Part shown: in pieces, positions 32,164-42,371 of the stretch
Layout: each line of letters opens with the position of its first letter
Numbering within the stretch: the stretch's first letter is position 1
DNA from: Citrifermentans bemidjiense Bem
GTDB taxonomy: Bacteria; Desulfobacterota; Desulfuromonadia; Geobacterales; Geobacteraceae
Length of the DNA: 64,000 bases
NCBI RefSeq assembly: GCF_000020725.1
Contig: NC_011146.1
Location: forward strand, 1,983,501 to 2,047,500
Reading direction: 5' to 3'
Notes under the pieces: generated by a model
The model's database searches: none
Seen by the model: the letters and a program-made list of their open reading frames with translations, nothing else
Told to the model about the DNA's origin: nothing
Position numbers and translations under genes: made by a program

Positions 32164-34248
32164 ATGATTCTCCAATGTGATCAATGCAACACCAAGTTCC
32201 GCCTGGACGACTCCAAACTGAAGCCGGGTGGAGTGAAGGTCCGTTGCTCCAAGTGCCGCCATGTTTTTGTGGCAGGTGCCGAGCAAAAGCAGGAGGAGTC
32301 GGAGTTCGACGCCCTGCTCTCGGGGCTGGGTGCTCCTGCCGCTGCCGCTGCTGCTACTGAGGCGCCGGCTCCTGCAGCAGAAAAAGTTGCAAACGATATG
32401 GCTACAGTTGAGGCCGGTGTCAAACCGCAGCAGCCTGAAGAATCCGATGGCTTTGGCTTGGGCGATTTTGACTTTTCTGCTGACGCGGACGAGGCGTTAT
32501 CGCCAGCTCCGACGCAAGATACGGCTCTGCCCGAAAAGGCTGCAACTGCCCCGGGTGACGACCTTGATTTTGGCGATCTCAGTTTCGATACTGCCCCTGC
32601 TGCTGCAGAACCCCCTGCGCCGGCGGCACCCGATGCAGAATTCGGGGACTTCGGGGACTTTGATTTCAATGAGGAAACCGTAGCCGCTCCCCCAAAAGAG
32701 CAGCCTGCCGGCGATGAAATAGATTTCGGCGAGGTGAGCTTAGATCAAGCGCCTGTGCCTGCAAAAGAAGAGCAAGCGGTGCCAGCCGCGGCAGATGCCT
32801 TTGATTTCGGCGAGTTTTCCTTTGACGAGGAGACGCCGCTGGTCAAGGAGGAGAGCCCGGCACCCGCGGCAGCGGATGCCTTCGAGTTCGGGGAGTTCTC
32901 CTTCGACGAGTCGGCCCCTGCCACCAAGGAAGAACCGCAGGCTCCTGCTGCGGCGGATTCGTTGGATTTCGGGGAATTCTCTTTCGAAGAGGGGGCAGGC
33001 ACCCCCGAGCCGGCGGTGCCTGCAGCGGCGCAATCGCTCGATTTTGGCGAGTTGTCCTTCGATGAAACACCCAGCGCCGCTAAAGAAGAGACAGCGGAGC
33101 CTGCTGGGCCGTCGCATGATTTTGGCGAGTTCTCCTTTGAAGAGGAAGCCGGTACGCCGCAGCCCGAGGCACCGGCCTCTGCCGCCGGTGCCGGTGCCGG
33201 TTTCGGTGAATTCTCATTTGAAGAGGAAGCTGCCCCCGCCGAGGAAAAGCCGGCAGTTGCTGCCGCCACCATGGATTTCGGCGAGTTTTCCTTCGAAGAA
33301 GAAGCTGCCGGTCCCAAGGAGACTGCAGCCGCCGAACCGGTCGCGCCTGGACAGCCTTCCCCTGCAGAACCGGATGAAGAATTCAGCTTCGGCGAACTCT
33401 CCTTCGGTGAAGAAGCTGAGCCCGAGCCCGCTTCCAAGCCGGCAGCCGGCCCGGTAGTCGGCGCTGCCTTGGCGGGAGCCGCCCTGGCCGGTGCCGCCGG
33501 ACTAGCCGCGGCCGGTAAGGCCAAGGATGCTGCACCTGCTGCTCCCGCCGCTCCGGTCTCGGCGCAGCCCCCAAAGGCTGCTGCTTCGCCGCTCGACTTC
33601 CACTTCGGCGAACAGCCCCCCGATGTAGCACCCGGGGAGTTTGCGGAGGACGAACTTCCTCCTCTCTCTATAATTTCCCGCCGCAAAGGGCGGTCCGTAT
33701 TCACCATCGCTATCGTGGCCATCTCGGTCATCGTGGTGCTGGCCTTGAGCGCTGCAGGGCTTTACGTGCTGCAAAGCGGTCCGGCCGCGCTTCAGAAACT
33801 GGACAAGATGGGAATCGGTTTCGTGGCAAAGTGGTTTGGGATGGAGGTCCCGGAGGAAGGGCGCATCACCATCAGGAATCCGCTGGCCTCCTTCCACCAG
33901 AACCCCCAGGCCGGGGAACTGTTCGTGGTGACCGGCGAAGCCGTGAACTCCTTCCGCAAGTCCCGCGCCTCCATTCAGGTACGGGTGAGCCTTTACGACA
34001 AAAGCGGCAAGGTGCTGATGCAGAAAACCGCGTACTGCGGCAACAGGCTCTCGAAGGAGCAACTGACGACACTTCCCTTGGAGAAGCTTGAGTCGATCAT
34101 GAACAACCAGTTCGGCGATTCCCTTTCCAACCTCGGCGTAAAGCCTGGGCAGCCTATCGGCTTCGTTGTGGCCATCGCCAACGTTCCCAAGGAAGCGGCT
34201 GATTTCGGAGTCGAGGTGGTGGGCTCGACTGTAGCCGCCGGCCAGTAA
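32164..34248 (+). CDS. Zinc-ribbon (MJ0042) / DUF3426 membrane protein with FGEFSF repeats
   Basis: The 694-residue protein starts with a zinc ribbon: CDQCNTKFRLDDSKLKPGG (first Cys pair) and CSKCRHVF (second). Residues of about 90-480 are an acidic Ala/Pro/Glu-rich region with about 12 copies of a motif like LDFGEFSFDEE, then a glycine/alanine stretch. A membrane helix (VFTIAIVAISVIVVLALSAA) follows near residue 520, then a C-terminal DUF3426-like domain (LFVVTGEAVNSFRKSRASIQ). The topology suggests a cytoplasmic repeat region and a periplasmic end. Function is unknown. A bidirectional terminator follows. Confidence 0.88.
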   Translation: MILQCDQCNTKFRLDDSKLKPGGVKVRCSKCRHVFVAGAEQKQEESEFDALLSGLGAPAAAAAATEAPAPAAEKVANDMATVEAGVKPQQPEESDGFGLGDFDFSADADEALSPAPTQDTALPEKAATAPGDDLDFGDLSFDTAPAAAEPPAPAAPDAEFGDFGDFDFNEETVAAPPKEQPAGDEIDFGEVSLDQAPVPAKEEQAVPAAADAFDFGEFSFDEETPLVKEESPAPAAADAFEFGEFSFDESAPATKEEPQAPAAADSLDFGEFSFEEGAGTPEPAVPAAAQSLDFGELSFDETPSAAKEETAEPAGPSHDFGEFSFEEEAGTPQPEAPASAAGAGAGFGEFSFEEEAAPAEEKPAVAAATMDFGEFSFEEEAAGPKETAAAEPVAPGQPSPAEPDEEFSFGELSFGEEAEPEPASKPAAGPVVGAALAGAALAGAAGLAAAGKAKDAAPAAPAAPVSAQPPKAAASPLDFHFGEQPPDVAPGEFAEDELPPLSIISRRKGRSVFTIAIVAISVIVVLALSAAGLYVLQSGPAALQKLDKMGIGFVAKWFGMEVPEEGRITIRNPLASFHQNPQAGELFVVTGEAVNSFRKSRASIQVRVSLYDKSGKVLMQKTAYCGNRLSKEQLTTLPLEKLESIMNNQFGDSLSNLGVKPGQPIGFVVAIANVPKEAADFGVEVVGSTVAAGQ

Positions 34249-34270
34249 CGACAGCTCCAGTTTCCTGAAA

Positions 34271-34305
34271 CGCAAAAAGGCCGGCTTGATGCCGGCCTTT
34301 TTGCG
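34271..34305. terminator. Bidirectional terminator between convergent genes
   Basis: CGCAAAAAGGCCGGC (34271-34285) pairs perfectly with GCCGGCCTTTTTGCG (34291-34305) around TTGAT. A- and T-runs on the two flanks let it serve both the plus-strand MJ0042 gene and the minus-strand amidase. Confidence 0.9.
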
Positions 34306-34346
34306 TCTGCAGTGTTGCTGCGCACCCAGGTTATCCTGGCGATGCT

Positions 34347-35606
34347 TTACCCGGCGTGGACCTTGTTGAGCGAGGCGATGTACCCCTTGATGCCGGAGAG
34401 GATTCCGTCGGCTGTCAGCTCTTGGTATTGGGGATCCTTGAGCTTTTGCTCGTCGCGGTCGTTGCTGAGGAATGCTGTTTCCACCAGGATGCTCGGCATC
34501 GTGGCCCCGACCAGCACGTAGAAGGGCCCCTGTTTCACCCCCAGGTTTTTCACTGTTGCGTAACCCGTCTGCGCCTTTTTGAAAAGCGCCTTTTGCACCT
34601 CGTCGGCCAGATGCGCGGAGTCGTTCAGCTTGTAGTTAGCCATCAGGTCGAATAGGACCGCCTGCAGCATGCTTACCTTTTCCAGCGAGGTGCCGTTTTC
34701 CTTGGCCGCGAGCTGGGCTGCTTTCTCGGTCTTGGCCAGGTTGAGGTAATAGGTCTCGATGCCGTTGGCGGCGCGGCTAAGGGACGCGTTGGCATGGACG
34801 GAGACGAAGAGGTCGGCTCCCACCTTGTTGGCCATGGCCGTTCTCTCCTGCAACTCAATGAAGACGTCGGTCGACCTGGTCATCACCGCATCGATCCCCA
34901 GTTCCTCCCGCACCTTTTGCGCCAGTTTGAGGCCGATCTGGAGCACGATGTCCTTTTCGCGGGTCCCCGAGGGGCTGACGGCGCCGGGGTCGTGCCCTCC
35001 GTGGCCCGGATCGATGACGATCCTCCTGATCCTGCCGGGCTTGAACTTGCCGGCGGACTTAGGCTTCTCAGCCAGCTTCGCATTCTCCGTCGGCTTCGGC
35101 TCGGGGGGAGCGGTTTCGATAACTTCCTTGGACGCGGAGATCTCCTGCCGGCGGTCGCCCTTCACGTCGACGATGATACGGAACGGGTCGGAGAAGGTGA
35201 AGACCTTGTAGTCCTTGATGCTGTCCAGATCGAGCACCACACGGACGGTCGCCGCCTGAAACTGAGCGATCCTCACGCTTTTCAGCAGGCCGTCCCCGAT
35301 GCTCAGGTCCTTGACCCCCGGGTTCAGCTTGGCGCCGTGCAGGTCCAGGTAGAGGCGGTTCGGGAGCTTGTGGTGCTCGAAGGGGATCTCGCTCCCTGCG
35401 GTGATGGCGATGCGGGTGTAGTCGGGGGTGGACCAGTGTTTCAGTTCGGTGACCGGGACCAACCCTTGAGCGGTGGCGGCGCCGGCCTGCGCCGAGAGAA
35501 AGGGGGTGAGCAGCAGCGACCCCTGTGCCGCGAGCATCCGGCAGGATAGCCATTGGTAGTAGGGGAGCGAAAGTCCCAGGTATTTTACGAAGTCCCTTCT
35601 GTCCAT
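34347..35606 (-). CDS. N-acetylmuramoyl-L-alanine amidase (AMIN + amidase_3)
   Basis: The 419-residue enzyme cuts the amide bond between muramic acid and the peptide stem during cell division. A short twin-arginine-like start (MDRRDFVKYLGLSLPYYQWL) leads to an AMIN domain (about residues 50-160, with IPFEHHKLPNRLYLDLHGAK). After a basic linker the zinc amidase begins at RIRRIVIDPGHGGHDPGAVS. Further motifs are GTREKDIVLQIG, SVHANAS and SILVETAFLSNDRDEQKL, which carry the His/Glu zinc ligands. It starts three bases after the mutS stop, so the two are one transcript. The Tat-type export signal fits AmiA/AmiC enzymes. Confidence 0.94.
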   Translation of the reverse strand: MDRRDFVKYLGLSLPYYQWLSCRMLAAQGSLLLTPFLSAQAGAATAQGLVPVTELKHWSTPDYTRIAITAGSEIPFEHHKLPNRLYLDLHGAKLNPGVKDLSIGDGLLKSVRIAQFQAATVRVVLDLDSIKDYKVFTFSDPFRIIVDVKGDRRQEISASKEVIETAPPEPKPTENAKLAEKPKSAGKFKPGRIRRIVIDPGHGGHDPGAVSPSGTREKDIVLQIGLKLAQKVREELGIDAVMTRSTDVFIELQERTAMANKVGADLFVSVHANASLSRAANGIETYYLNLAKTEKAAQLAAKENGTSLEKVSMLQAVLFDLMANYKLNDSAHLADEVQKALFKKAQTGYATVKNLGVKQGPFYVLVGATMPSILVETAFLSNDRDEQKLKDPQYQELTADGILSGIKGYIASLNKVHAG

Positions 35607-35609
35607 CTT

Positions 35610-38123
35610 CTAGATCATCCTCTTTAGTTCGTCCACGAGGTTCAGCGCTTCCAGGGGTGTAAGAAGCGCCACTTCTACTTCCTTGAGCCTCTCCCTGATC
35701 TGGTCGTCGCCCGCGCCGAAGAGCGAGAGCTGCGGGGACGGGGGAGGGACCTTCTTGCCGCGCGCCAGGCGCGGTACACCTCCTTCGCCGTACTCCCCCT
35801 TTTCCAGGTTGACCAAGATCTCCTTGGCCCTTTCGATCACCGCCTGGGGGAGACCGGCCAAGCGTGCCACCTGGATGCCGTAGGAGTGCGAGGCGCCACC
35901 GGGAACGATCTTCCTCAAGAAGATGATGCGTTCGTTCCATTCCCTGACGGCTATGTTGAAGTTCTTGATGCCGGGGCGGGTGACCGCGAGTTCGGTCAGT
36001 TCATGGTAGTGGGTGGCGAAGAGGGTCTTGGCCGCGTGCATCTTGTTGTCGTGCAGGAATTCCGCCACCGCCCAGGCGATGGAGACGCCGTCGAAGGTGG
36101 AGGTGCCGCGGGCAAGGTTATCGGATGCGCCCACCCTGGTGAAGATGCGGTCCACCAGCGGAATGAGCGCCTTGTCCGCGGGGACGAAGCTCCCCATCTG
36201 GGCCATCAGCGAGATGAGGGCCACCTGGCGCATGAAGGTCGACTTACCGGCCATATTCGGCCCGGTGATGATGATGAGCTGGTTCTCCCCGTTGTCCAGC
36301 AGCGTGTCGTTGGGAACGAAGCGCTCCGAGGAGTGCATGTCATCGATGACGGGGTGCCTTCCCTCGGTGATGCTGAGTTCGCTTCCCTCGTGCACTTCGG
36401 GTCGGCAGTACCCCTTGTCGTGGGCGAGTTCGGAGAGGCTTGCCAGGACGTCCAGGCAGGCGAGGCGGTCGGCGGTGCGGGCGATTCTCTCCCCTTGAGC
36501 CGCGGCTGCTTCGCGGACTTCCTGGAACAGCGAGAATTCCAGATCCTTGATCCGGTCCTCGGCCCCGAGCACCTTCTCCTCGTACTCCTTGAGTTCGGGG
36601 GTGATGTACCTCTCGGCGTTGGCGAGGGTCTGTCTTCTGATGTAGTCGTCGGGGATGGCCGAGACGTTGGCCTTGGTCACTTCGATGTAGTAGCCGAAGA
36701 CCTTGTTGTAGCGGATCTTGAGCGACGAGATCCCGGTCCGCCCCTTCTCCTGTGCCTCCAGTCTGGCGATGAACCCCTTCCCCTCGCGGCTGATGGCCCG
36801 CAATTCGTCGAGTTCCTGGTTGTAGCCGTCCGCGATGATGCCGCCGTCGCGCAATACAAAAGGAGGGTCGTCCACGATGGCCCTGGAGATCAGGTCGCAA
36901 AGCTCGTCGAGCGGGTCGATGCCGGCGTTAAGCTCCTTGAGGAGCCCGGCGCCGCAGGCCGCTACCTGCTCCTTGATGGCGGGAAGGCGGCTGAGCGACG
37001 ACCTGAGGGCGGAGAGATCCTTGGCGGAGGCGGAGGCCAGGCTGATGCGGCCGTTCAGGCGTTCGAGGTCGTAGACCCCGGCCAGGAGCGACTTCATCGC
37101 TTCGCGGGTGCCGGGCGCCTCCATCAGTTCCTGGATCGCGTCCTGCCTCAGCCAGATCTTCTTCAGATCCATGAGCGGGTAGTTGATCCACTGCTTGAGC
37201 TTGCGGCCGCCCATGGCGGTGACGGTGCGGTCCATAAGCCCCAGCAGCGACCCCTTGCGCTTTCCTTCCGAGAGGGTTGCGGTGAGTTCCAGATTCCTCC
37301 TGGTCGATTCGTCGAGGAGGAGGTGCTCGTTTTCGTTGTACGGAGTGATGCCGGTTACATGGGGGGCATGCCCCTTTTGGGTGTCCACCAGGTAGTGCAG
37401 TACGGCGCCTGCGGCGAGAAGGGCGATGGGGAGGCGGTCGCATCCAAGCGACTCGGCAGTCGCTCCCTTGAACTGGTTCGCTACCAGTCGCTTGCAGTAG
37501 TCCGGGTCGTAGACCCATTCCTCGAAATAGGTGATGCTGCGGTCCACGATGACGTGGGCGACTTCTTTCCGCTTCGGTTCCTCACGGAAGCTGACCGGGA
37601 GGATGATTTCGCGGGGGCCTATGCAGGTCAGTTCGGCCAGGGCGGCTTGGAGCCCATCCAGCTCGGTTACCCTGAATTCTCCGGTGGAGAGGTCGAGGTA
37701 GGAGAGCCCGTAGCATTCGCCGTCACAGCAAAGCGCCAGCAGGTAATTGTTTTCCTTGGGGGAGAGCGAGGCGTCTTCGATCACGAGCCCGGGGGTGATC
37801 ACCTTCACCACCTCGCGCTTGACGATTCCCTTGGCCTGCTTAGGGTCCTCGGCCTGCTCGCAGATGGCGACCTTCTCCCCTGCCTCGACGAGTTTCGCTA
37901 TGTAGGGGGCGCAGGAGTGGTAGGGGACGCCGCAAAGAGGGACCTCGGAGCCGTCTGCGTTCTTGTTGCGCGAGGTGAGGGTGATGCCGAGGATGCGGGA
38001 GGCTTTGACCGCGTCGTCCAGGAACATCTCGTAGAAATCGCCGCATCTGAAGAAGAGGATGGCGTCGGGGTGTTCGGCCTTGATCTCAAGGAATTGCCGC
38101 ATCATGGGCGTCATTTCAGACAT
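35610..38123 (-). CDS. mutS: DNA mismatch repair protein MutS
   Basis: MutS recognises base mismatches and starts repair with MutL. The 837-residue product carries the mismatch-contact motif near the N-terminus ([20 protein letters not shown], with the Phe-x-Glu type DFYEMF), core and clamp domains, and a C-terminal ATPase with Walker [21 protein letters not shown] and later segments [16 protein letters not shown] and [14 protein letters not shown] chose the start at 38123 ([10 protein letters not shown]); the frame is open for 50 more codons, but those are unlike MutS. The ribosome site is weak (AAAGG, 8 bases off). Coupled to the amidase. Confidence 0.97.
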
Positions 38124-38429
38124 TTGGGAACCTTTGTAGGAGGATAAAACGGCGGCCATCTTAACAAAATAGCCGCACCATGTAAAGCACCGCCCGCCGC
38201 CGCGGTGGACCTTTTTGCCGGTTGCTCCAGGTCTGGAGGAGAGGGGCGGCCGGATTTGGGAGCTTTGCGGCAAAACATTTAAATTAAGTTAATATTTGAT
38301 GCTGCCGTCGACGAGGAGTATGCGCCGCAAGCGGCAAATCGGGATATCGGACATGGCGGGTGTATCGAGCACGAGGCCGCCTGGCCGCAGTGGGCACATC
38401 GAAGCATGTGCCGGATAGGGAGGTGCAGC
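38124..38429. other. Intergenic region between divergent mutS and the UDP-sugar dehydrogenase gene
   Basis: About 300 bases with divergent promoters expected. An AT-rich TTTAAATTAAGTTAATATT lies near 38279-38297, followed by GC-rich DNA. No further gene or clear operator was seen. Confidence 0.5.
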
Positions 38430-39716
38430 ATGACGCACAATCGTAAGATTTCGGTGGTAGGGCTTGGGTACGTTGGGCTCCCGGTGGCGGTCGCCTTCGG
38501 CAGGGTGCAGCGAACCATAGGGTTTGACATCAGCGCGAAGAGGATCGAGGAGTTGCGTTCAGGATGGGACCGTACGGGGGAAGTTTCCTCAGAGGACTTG
38601 GTCGGCGCCGACATCTGCTTCACCGATAATATCGATGAGCTGGCGCGGGCGGATTTTCACGTGGTGGCGGTGCCGACACCTGTCGATCCCGCCAACCAGC
38701 CGGACCTCTCCCTGCTCCGCAGCGCATCGGAAACGGTGGGGAGGGCGCTCAAAAAGGGTGACATCGTGGTCTACGAGTCTACGGTCTATCCGGGCGTCAC
38801 CGAGGAGGTCTGCCTCCCCATCCTGGAGTCGGTATCGGGGCTGAAGAGTCCTGTAGACTTCACCGTCGGTTACAGCCCGGAGCGGATCAATCCTGGCGAC
38901 AAGGAGCATACCTTCACCAGCATCCTCAAGGTCGTCTCCGGTCAGGATCAGCACACCTTGGAACAGGTGGCCGCGGTATATTCCTCGGTGGTCAAGCCGG
39001 GGGTGCACCGTGCACCATCCATCAAGGTAGCCGAGGCCGCCAAGGTCATCGAGAACACGCAGCGCGACCTGAACATCGCCCTCATGAACGAGCTGGCGCT
39101 GATTTTCGACCGTTTGGGGATCGACACCAGCGAGGTGCTGGCTGCGGCGGGAAGCAAATGGAACTTCCTGAACTTCAAGCCGGGGCTGGTAGGCGGCCAC
39201 TGCATCGGCGTCGACCCATACTATCTCACCTACCAGGCTGAGAAGATCGGGTACATCCCCCAGGTTATCCTGGCCGGGCGGCGCATAAACGACGGCATGG
39301 GCAAATTCATCGCGCAACGGGCGGTAAAGGAGATCATCAGGGCGGGGCACCACGTGCTTGGCTCGTATGTGACGGTGCTGGGACTGACCTTCAAGGAGAA
39401 TTGCCCCGACCTGCGCAACTCGAAGGTCGTGGATATTTTGACCGAGCTCAGTGACTATGGGTTGAAGGTGCAGGTATGCGACCCGATAGCAGACCCGGTT
39501 GAGGCGCAGCAGGCCTACGGGGTAACACTCAAGGAGCCCGGAAAACTCCATCCTGCGGTTGCTGTTATCGCCGCGGTCGCCCACGACTCCTACCGCGCCT
39601 GGGGGGCCGCCAAGTTCGCGAGCCTTATGGTAGAGAACCCGGTGCTCATAGACGTAAAGGGTATTTACAACAGTCGGGCCATGTCTGCCGCGGGGATTCG
39701 GGTCTGGTGCCTGTAG
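38430..39716 (+). CDS. UDP-N-acetyl-sugar (GalNAc/GlcNAc) 6-dehydrogenase, TviB/WbpA type
   Basis: The 428-residue enzyme oxidises the C6 of a nucleotide sugar with two NAD+ to give a uronic acid for surface polysaccharide. The Rossmann start is ISVVGLGYVGLPVAVAFGRV. Family motifs are VAVPTPVDPANQPDLS, ESTVYPGVTEEVCLPILES and the catalytic cysteine segment FKPGLVGGHCIGVDPYYLTY, with TFKENCPDLRNSKVVD later. The form resembles TviB/WbpA rather than UDP-glucose dehydrogenase. GGGAGGTGCAGC precedes the ATG; an earlier ATG at 38406 is rejected. Confidence 0.93.
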   Translation: MTHNRKISVVGLGYVGLPVAVAFGRVQRTIGFDISAKRIEELRSGWDRTGEVSSEDLVGADICFTDNIDELARADFHVVAVPTPVDPANQPDLSLLRSASETVGRALKKGDIVVYESTVYPGVTEEVCLPILESVSGLKSPVDFTVGYSPERINPGDKEHTFTSILKVVSGQDQHTLEQVAAVYSSVVKPGVHRAPSIKVAEAAKVIENTQRDLNIALMNELALIFDRLGIDTSEVLAAAGSKWNFLNFKPGLVGGHCIGVDPYYLTYQAEKIGYIPQVILAGRRINDGMGKFIAQRAVKEIIRAGHHVLGSYVTVLGLTFKENCPDLRNSKVVDILTELSDYGLKVQVCDPIADPVEAQQAYGVTLKEPGKLHPAVAVIAAVAHDSYRAWGAAKFASLMVENPVLIDVKGIYNSRAMSAAGIRVWCL

Positions 39717-39743
39717 TCGTCGGCCGAGGCAGGGGAGAGGAGC

Positions 39744-41114
39744 ATGTCAAAGATCAAGGAATCACTTACGCGTACCCCGTCGCAGTTCGGACACAGTTAC
39801 CCGAGGGACCTGGTCTCCTTCATCTTCGAACGCTGGGAGGATGAAGCATTTGTCGCCCGCCTTTGCTGCGGGGAGAGTGGGGAGTTCCAGCTTCCCGACC
39901 GGGGGATCCTGGAGCAGGTGATCTCTACCTGCTATCAGGCAAGCCTGTTGCGGGAAGAAGAGCGACCGGTCATGTTTCGCCTGATCATCAGGGATTCTTA
40001 CTTGTTCGCCGCCCATGAAGGGCCACCCACAGGGATGCATCGACTCATTTTTTCCAGAACTCGTCCTTTTAACGAGTATGAATTGCACCGCTTGGCCCCT
40101 GCGGCCGATTTCTACCGGACCCTGATCGGCATCTTTGTCGAACCGGCGCAAGGGGCGCAGATCTGGGGATTGCTGCATTCCGGAACCCGCTGGATGCATG
40201 CGGTCTACGGCGGGAGGAAGACTTCGCCTCCCATGCCGTTGAGCCTGGTTGTGTACGTTACCGGACCCGGTCAGATCTCGGTCTGCATCGGAGACAACAT
40301 CATCGCCTCGCTGAACGGTGGACAGATCAACTGCCCGACGCTCGACGTCTTTAATTCGAAATGGCTCAACACGAGCCTTGGCGCTCTCAATGCGGAGACC
40401 TGGGCTTTGCACCAGGCCGCCCGTGCCAGCACAGACCGCGTCTGGGCCGAGTTGGACCCGCAATTGGGCAGCAGTATCGGGCAACAGGCCATACGGCGCA
40501 TTATCAGCGTGATCAGGAACTCGAACCATGGCGGCTTGCTGGTGTATCTTCCTGCCGAGATGGCAGAAGAGATCCAGGAGGACAACCCTTACCTGACCAT
40601 CAAGTACCAGTTCCTGGAGTACGATTCCAGGCAGCGCTTCCTGAGTCTGACGCTACGCATCATGAACACTCTGGCCGAGATCTACGGCGATCCTGATTCT
40701 CCGGGCAAGCAGGTGGGGTGGCAGGAATATGTAAACAGCAAGAACGAGAATATAGCGCTTCTGGACGAGGCCATTTTCGACGTCGCCCATTTCATTGCAG
40801 CGCTTTCCGCAGTCGATGGAGCAGTGGTGATAACCAAACGGCAGGAACTGTTAGGTTTCGGCGGGGTAATCTCGGGGGACCTGGACAGCGTGGGAATGGT
40901 GGCCCATGCACTTGATACCGAAGGGGAGCAGTCAGAGCCGGTTTTGAGCGAGGCGGTAGGGACCCGGCACCGGGCGGCCTACCGTCTGTGTCAGAGGCTG
41001 CACCAGGCGATAGCTATAGTCATCTCGCAGGATGAGAGCGTACAGATAGTGAAGTGGCATAACGGCATGGTCACCTACTGGGACCAGGTGCCTACCGGGG
41101 TGCCGGGGTTTTAG
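39744..41114 (+). CDS. Diadenylate-cyclase-like (DisA_N/DACNV-type) protein
   Basis: The 456-residue protein has an N-terminal domain of unknown type and a C-terminal third with the two hallmarks of the DisA_N diadenylate cyclase fold: VDGAVVITKRQELLGFGG with the DGA triad at residues 358-360, and GTRHRAAYRLCQ with the RHR triad at 407-412. Diadenylate cyclases make the messenger c-di-AMP from two ATP. Related domains (DACNV class) may only sense or bind. Here both motifs are kept, so activity is possible. No membrane helix is visible. It lies 27 bases after the sugar dehydrogenase gene. Confidence 0.78.
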   Translation: MSKIKESLTRTPSQFGHSYPRDLVSFIFERWEDEAFVARLCCGESGEFQLPDRGILEQVISTCYQASLLREEERPVMFRLIIRDSYLFAAHEGPPTGMHRLIFSRTRPFNEYELHRLAPAADFYRTLIGIFVEPAQGAQIWGLLHSGTRWMHAVYGGRKTSPPMPLSLVVYVTGPGQISVCIGDNIIASLNGGQINCPTLDVFNSKWLNTSLGALNAETWALHQAARASTDRVWAELDPQLGSSIGQQAIRRIISVIRNSNHGGLLVYLPAEMAEEIQEDNPYLTIKYQFLEYDSRQRFLSLTLRIMNTLAEIYGDPDSPGKQVGWQEYVNSKNENIALLDEAIFDVAHFIAALSAVDGAVVITKRQELLGFGGVISGDLDSVGMVAHALDTEGEQSEPVLSEAVGTRHRAAYRLCQRLHQAIAIVISQDESVQIVKWHNGMVTYWDQVPTGVPGF

Positions 41115-41120
41115 AGGGCG

Positions 41121-42350
41121 TCAATCGGCATCGACGTTCCTGACCCCCTCCGGCCTCCACGCGGGCGAGATCACCTTCGCCCCCTTTTCTTTACCGAGTA
41201 AACTCCCAAAGGTGACGGCGAAATCACCGAACTTGTTGTTCACATTATCCATGGCGCTCGCGACGAGCGCCTTTTTTCGTTCCTCGGCAAAAAGCGGCAA
41301 CTGTTCGGTATGGTGTCTGAGGTTGGCGATTTTTATCCCCAGGAGCCGGACCGGTTGCGTCAGGTCCAAGTTATCCAGGATCTTTACCGCCGTTTGATAT
41401 ATTTCCTCGCTGTTGTTGGTGTAGTCTCCGCGGCTTTGCTGTTTGGAGAAGGTGGTGAAATCGGCATAGCGGACGGTGAGGGTGACGGTCCGGCCGGTTA
41501 CCTGGTATTTCCTGGCGCGCCTTCCCACCATCTCCGAAAGCTGAAGCAGGTGGAGCAGAATCTCGCTTCGCCCCGTGATGTCACGGTCCAAGGTGGTGCT
41601 GTGGCCGACGCTTTTCACCTCCTCGGCCTCGTCTTCAGGGACCACCGGCGAGTCGTCCACCCCGAGTCCCATGAAATGCAGTTTTTCCCCGGTTATGCCA
41701 AAATGCTTCTTCAGCGTCTCAACCGGAAATCTCCCGAGTTCGCCGCAGGTTTTGATGCCGAATTTCGCCAAGTGTTGCTGCATCTTGGCCCCTATGCCGC
41801 ACAACGCCTGGATCGGTAGCCGTTCCATTACCTGGGCCACTTTTTCCGGATCGACGACGGTCAGTCCGTCAGGCTTTTGCATGTCGGAGGCAAGTTTGGC
41901 TAAGAGTTTGTTGGGAGCTATCCCGACCGAGCAGGTAAGGCCGAACCGTTCCCTGATCTGCTGCTTGATGAGATAGGCGATCTTTTTGGCCGAGCCGAAG
42001 AGCGATAGACTCCCGGTGACGTCGAGGAAGGCTTCGTCGATGGAGAAAACCTCTACCTGCGGGGTGTACTCACGCATGATGGCGATGATCTGTTTTGAGG
42101 TGTAGCTGTATTTGCGGTTGTTGCCGACAACGAAAATAAGCTGGGGGCATTTCTGGCGGGCCTCCCAGCTGTTCATTCCGGTCTTGACTCCGAAAGCGCG
42201 TGCTTCGTAGGAACAGGTGGTGATGATGGTTCGCTTGGCCGCACCGATGACGGCAACGGGCTTGCCGGCCAGCGCTGGGTTCGACTGCTGTTCCACCGAG
42301 GCGAAGAAGGCGTTCATGTCGATGTGAAGGATGATGCGATTGGCTTCCAA
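41121..42350 (-). CDS. dinB: DNA polymerase IV (DinB), translesion polymerase
   Basis: This Y-family polymerase bypasses DNA damage with low fidelity. The 409 residues include the palm motif ILHIDMNAFFASVEQQSNPA near the start and EVFSIDEAFLDVTGSLSLFG with the catalytic SIDE, then LTCSVGIAPNKLLAKLASDM and a little-finger domain. The start is a TTG behind GGGACGAGAA; there is no better ATG. It is the last gene of a lexA-small protein-dinB operon under SOS control. Confidence 0.95.
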   Translation of the reverse strand: MEANRIILHIDMNAFFASVEQQSNPALAGKPVAVIGAAKRTIITTCSYEARAFGVKTGMNSWEARQKCPQLIFVVGNNRKYSYTSKQIIAIMREYTPQVEVFSIDEAFLDVTGSLSLFGSAKKIAYLIKQQIRERFGLTCSVGIAPNKLLAKLASDMQKPDGLTVVDPEKVAQVMERLPIQALCGIGAKMQQHLAKFGIKTCGELGRFPVETLKKHFGITGEKLHFMGLGVDDSPVVPEDEAEEVKSVGHSTTLDRDITGRSEILLHLLQLSEMVGRRARKYQVTGRTVTLTVRYADFTTFSKQQSRGDYTNNSEEIYQTAVKILDNLDLTQPVRLLGIKIANLRHHTEQLPLFAEERKKALVASAMDNVNNKFGDFAVTFGSLLGKEKGAKVISPAWRPEGVRNVDAD

Positions 42351-42371
42351 TTCTCGTCCCGGCTACTGCTC

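Noticed and set aside
35886..38147. 753-codon plus-strand frame opposite mutS
   Set aside because: MutS domains are complete on the minus strand; the antisense frame is a GC-bias artefact.
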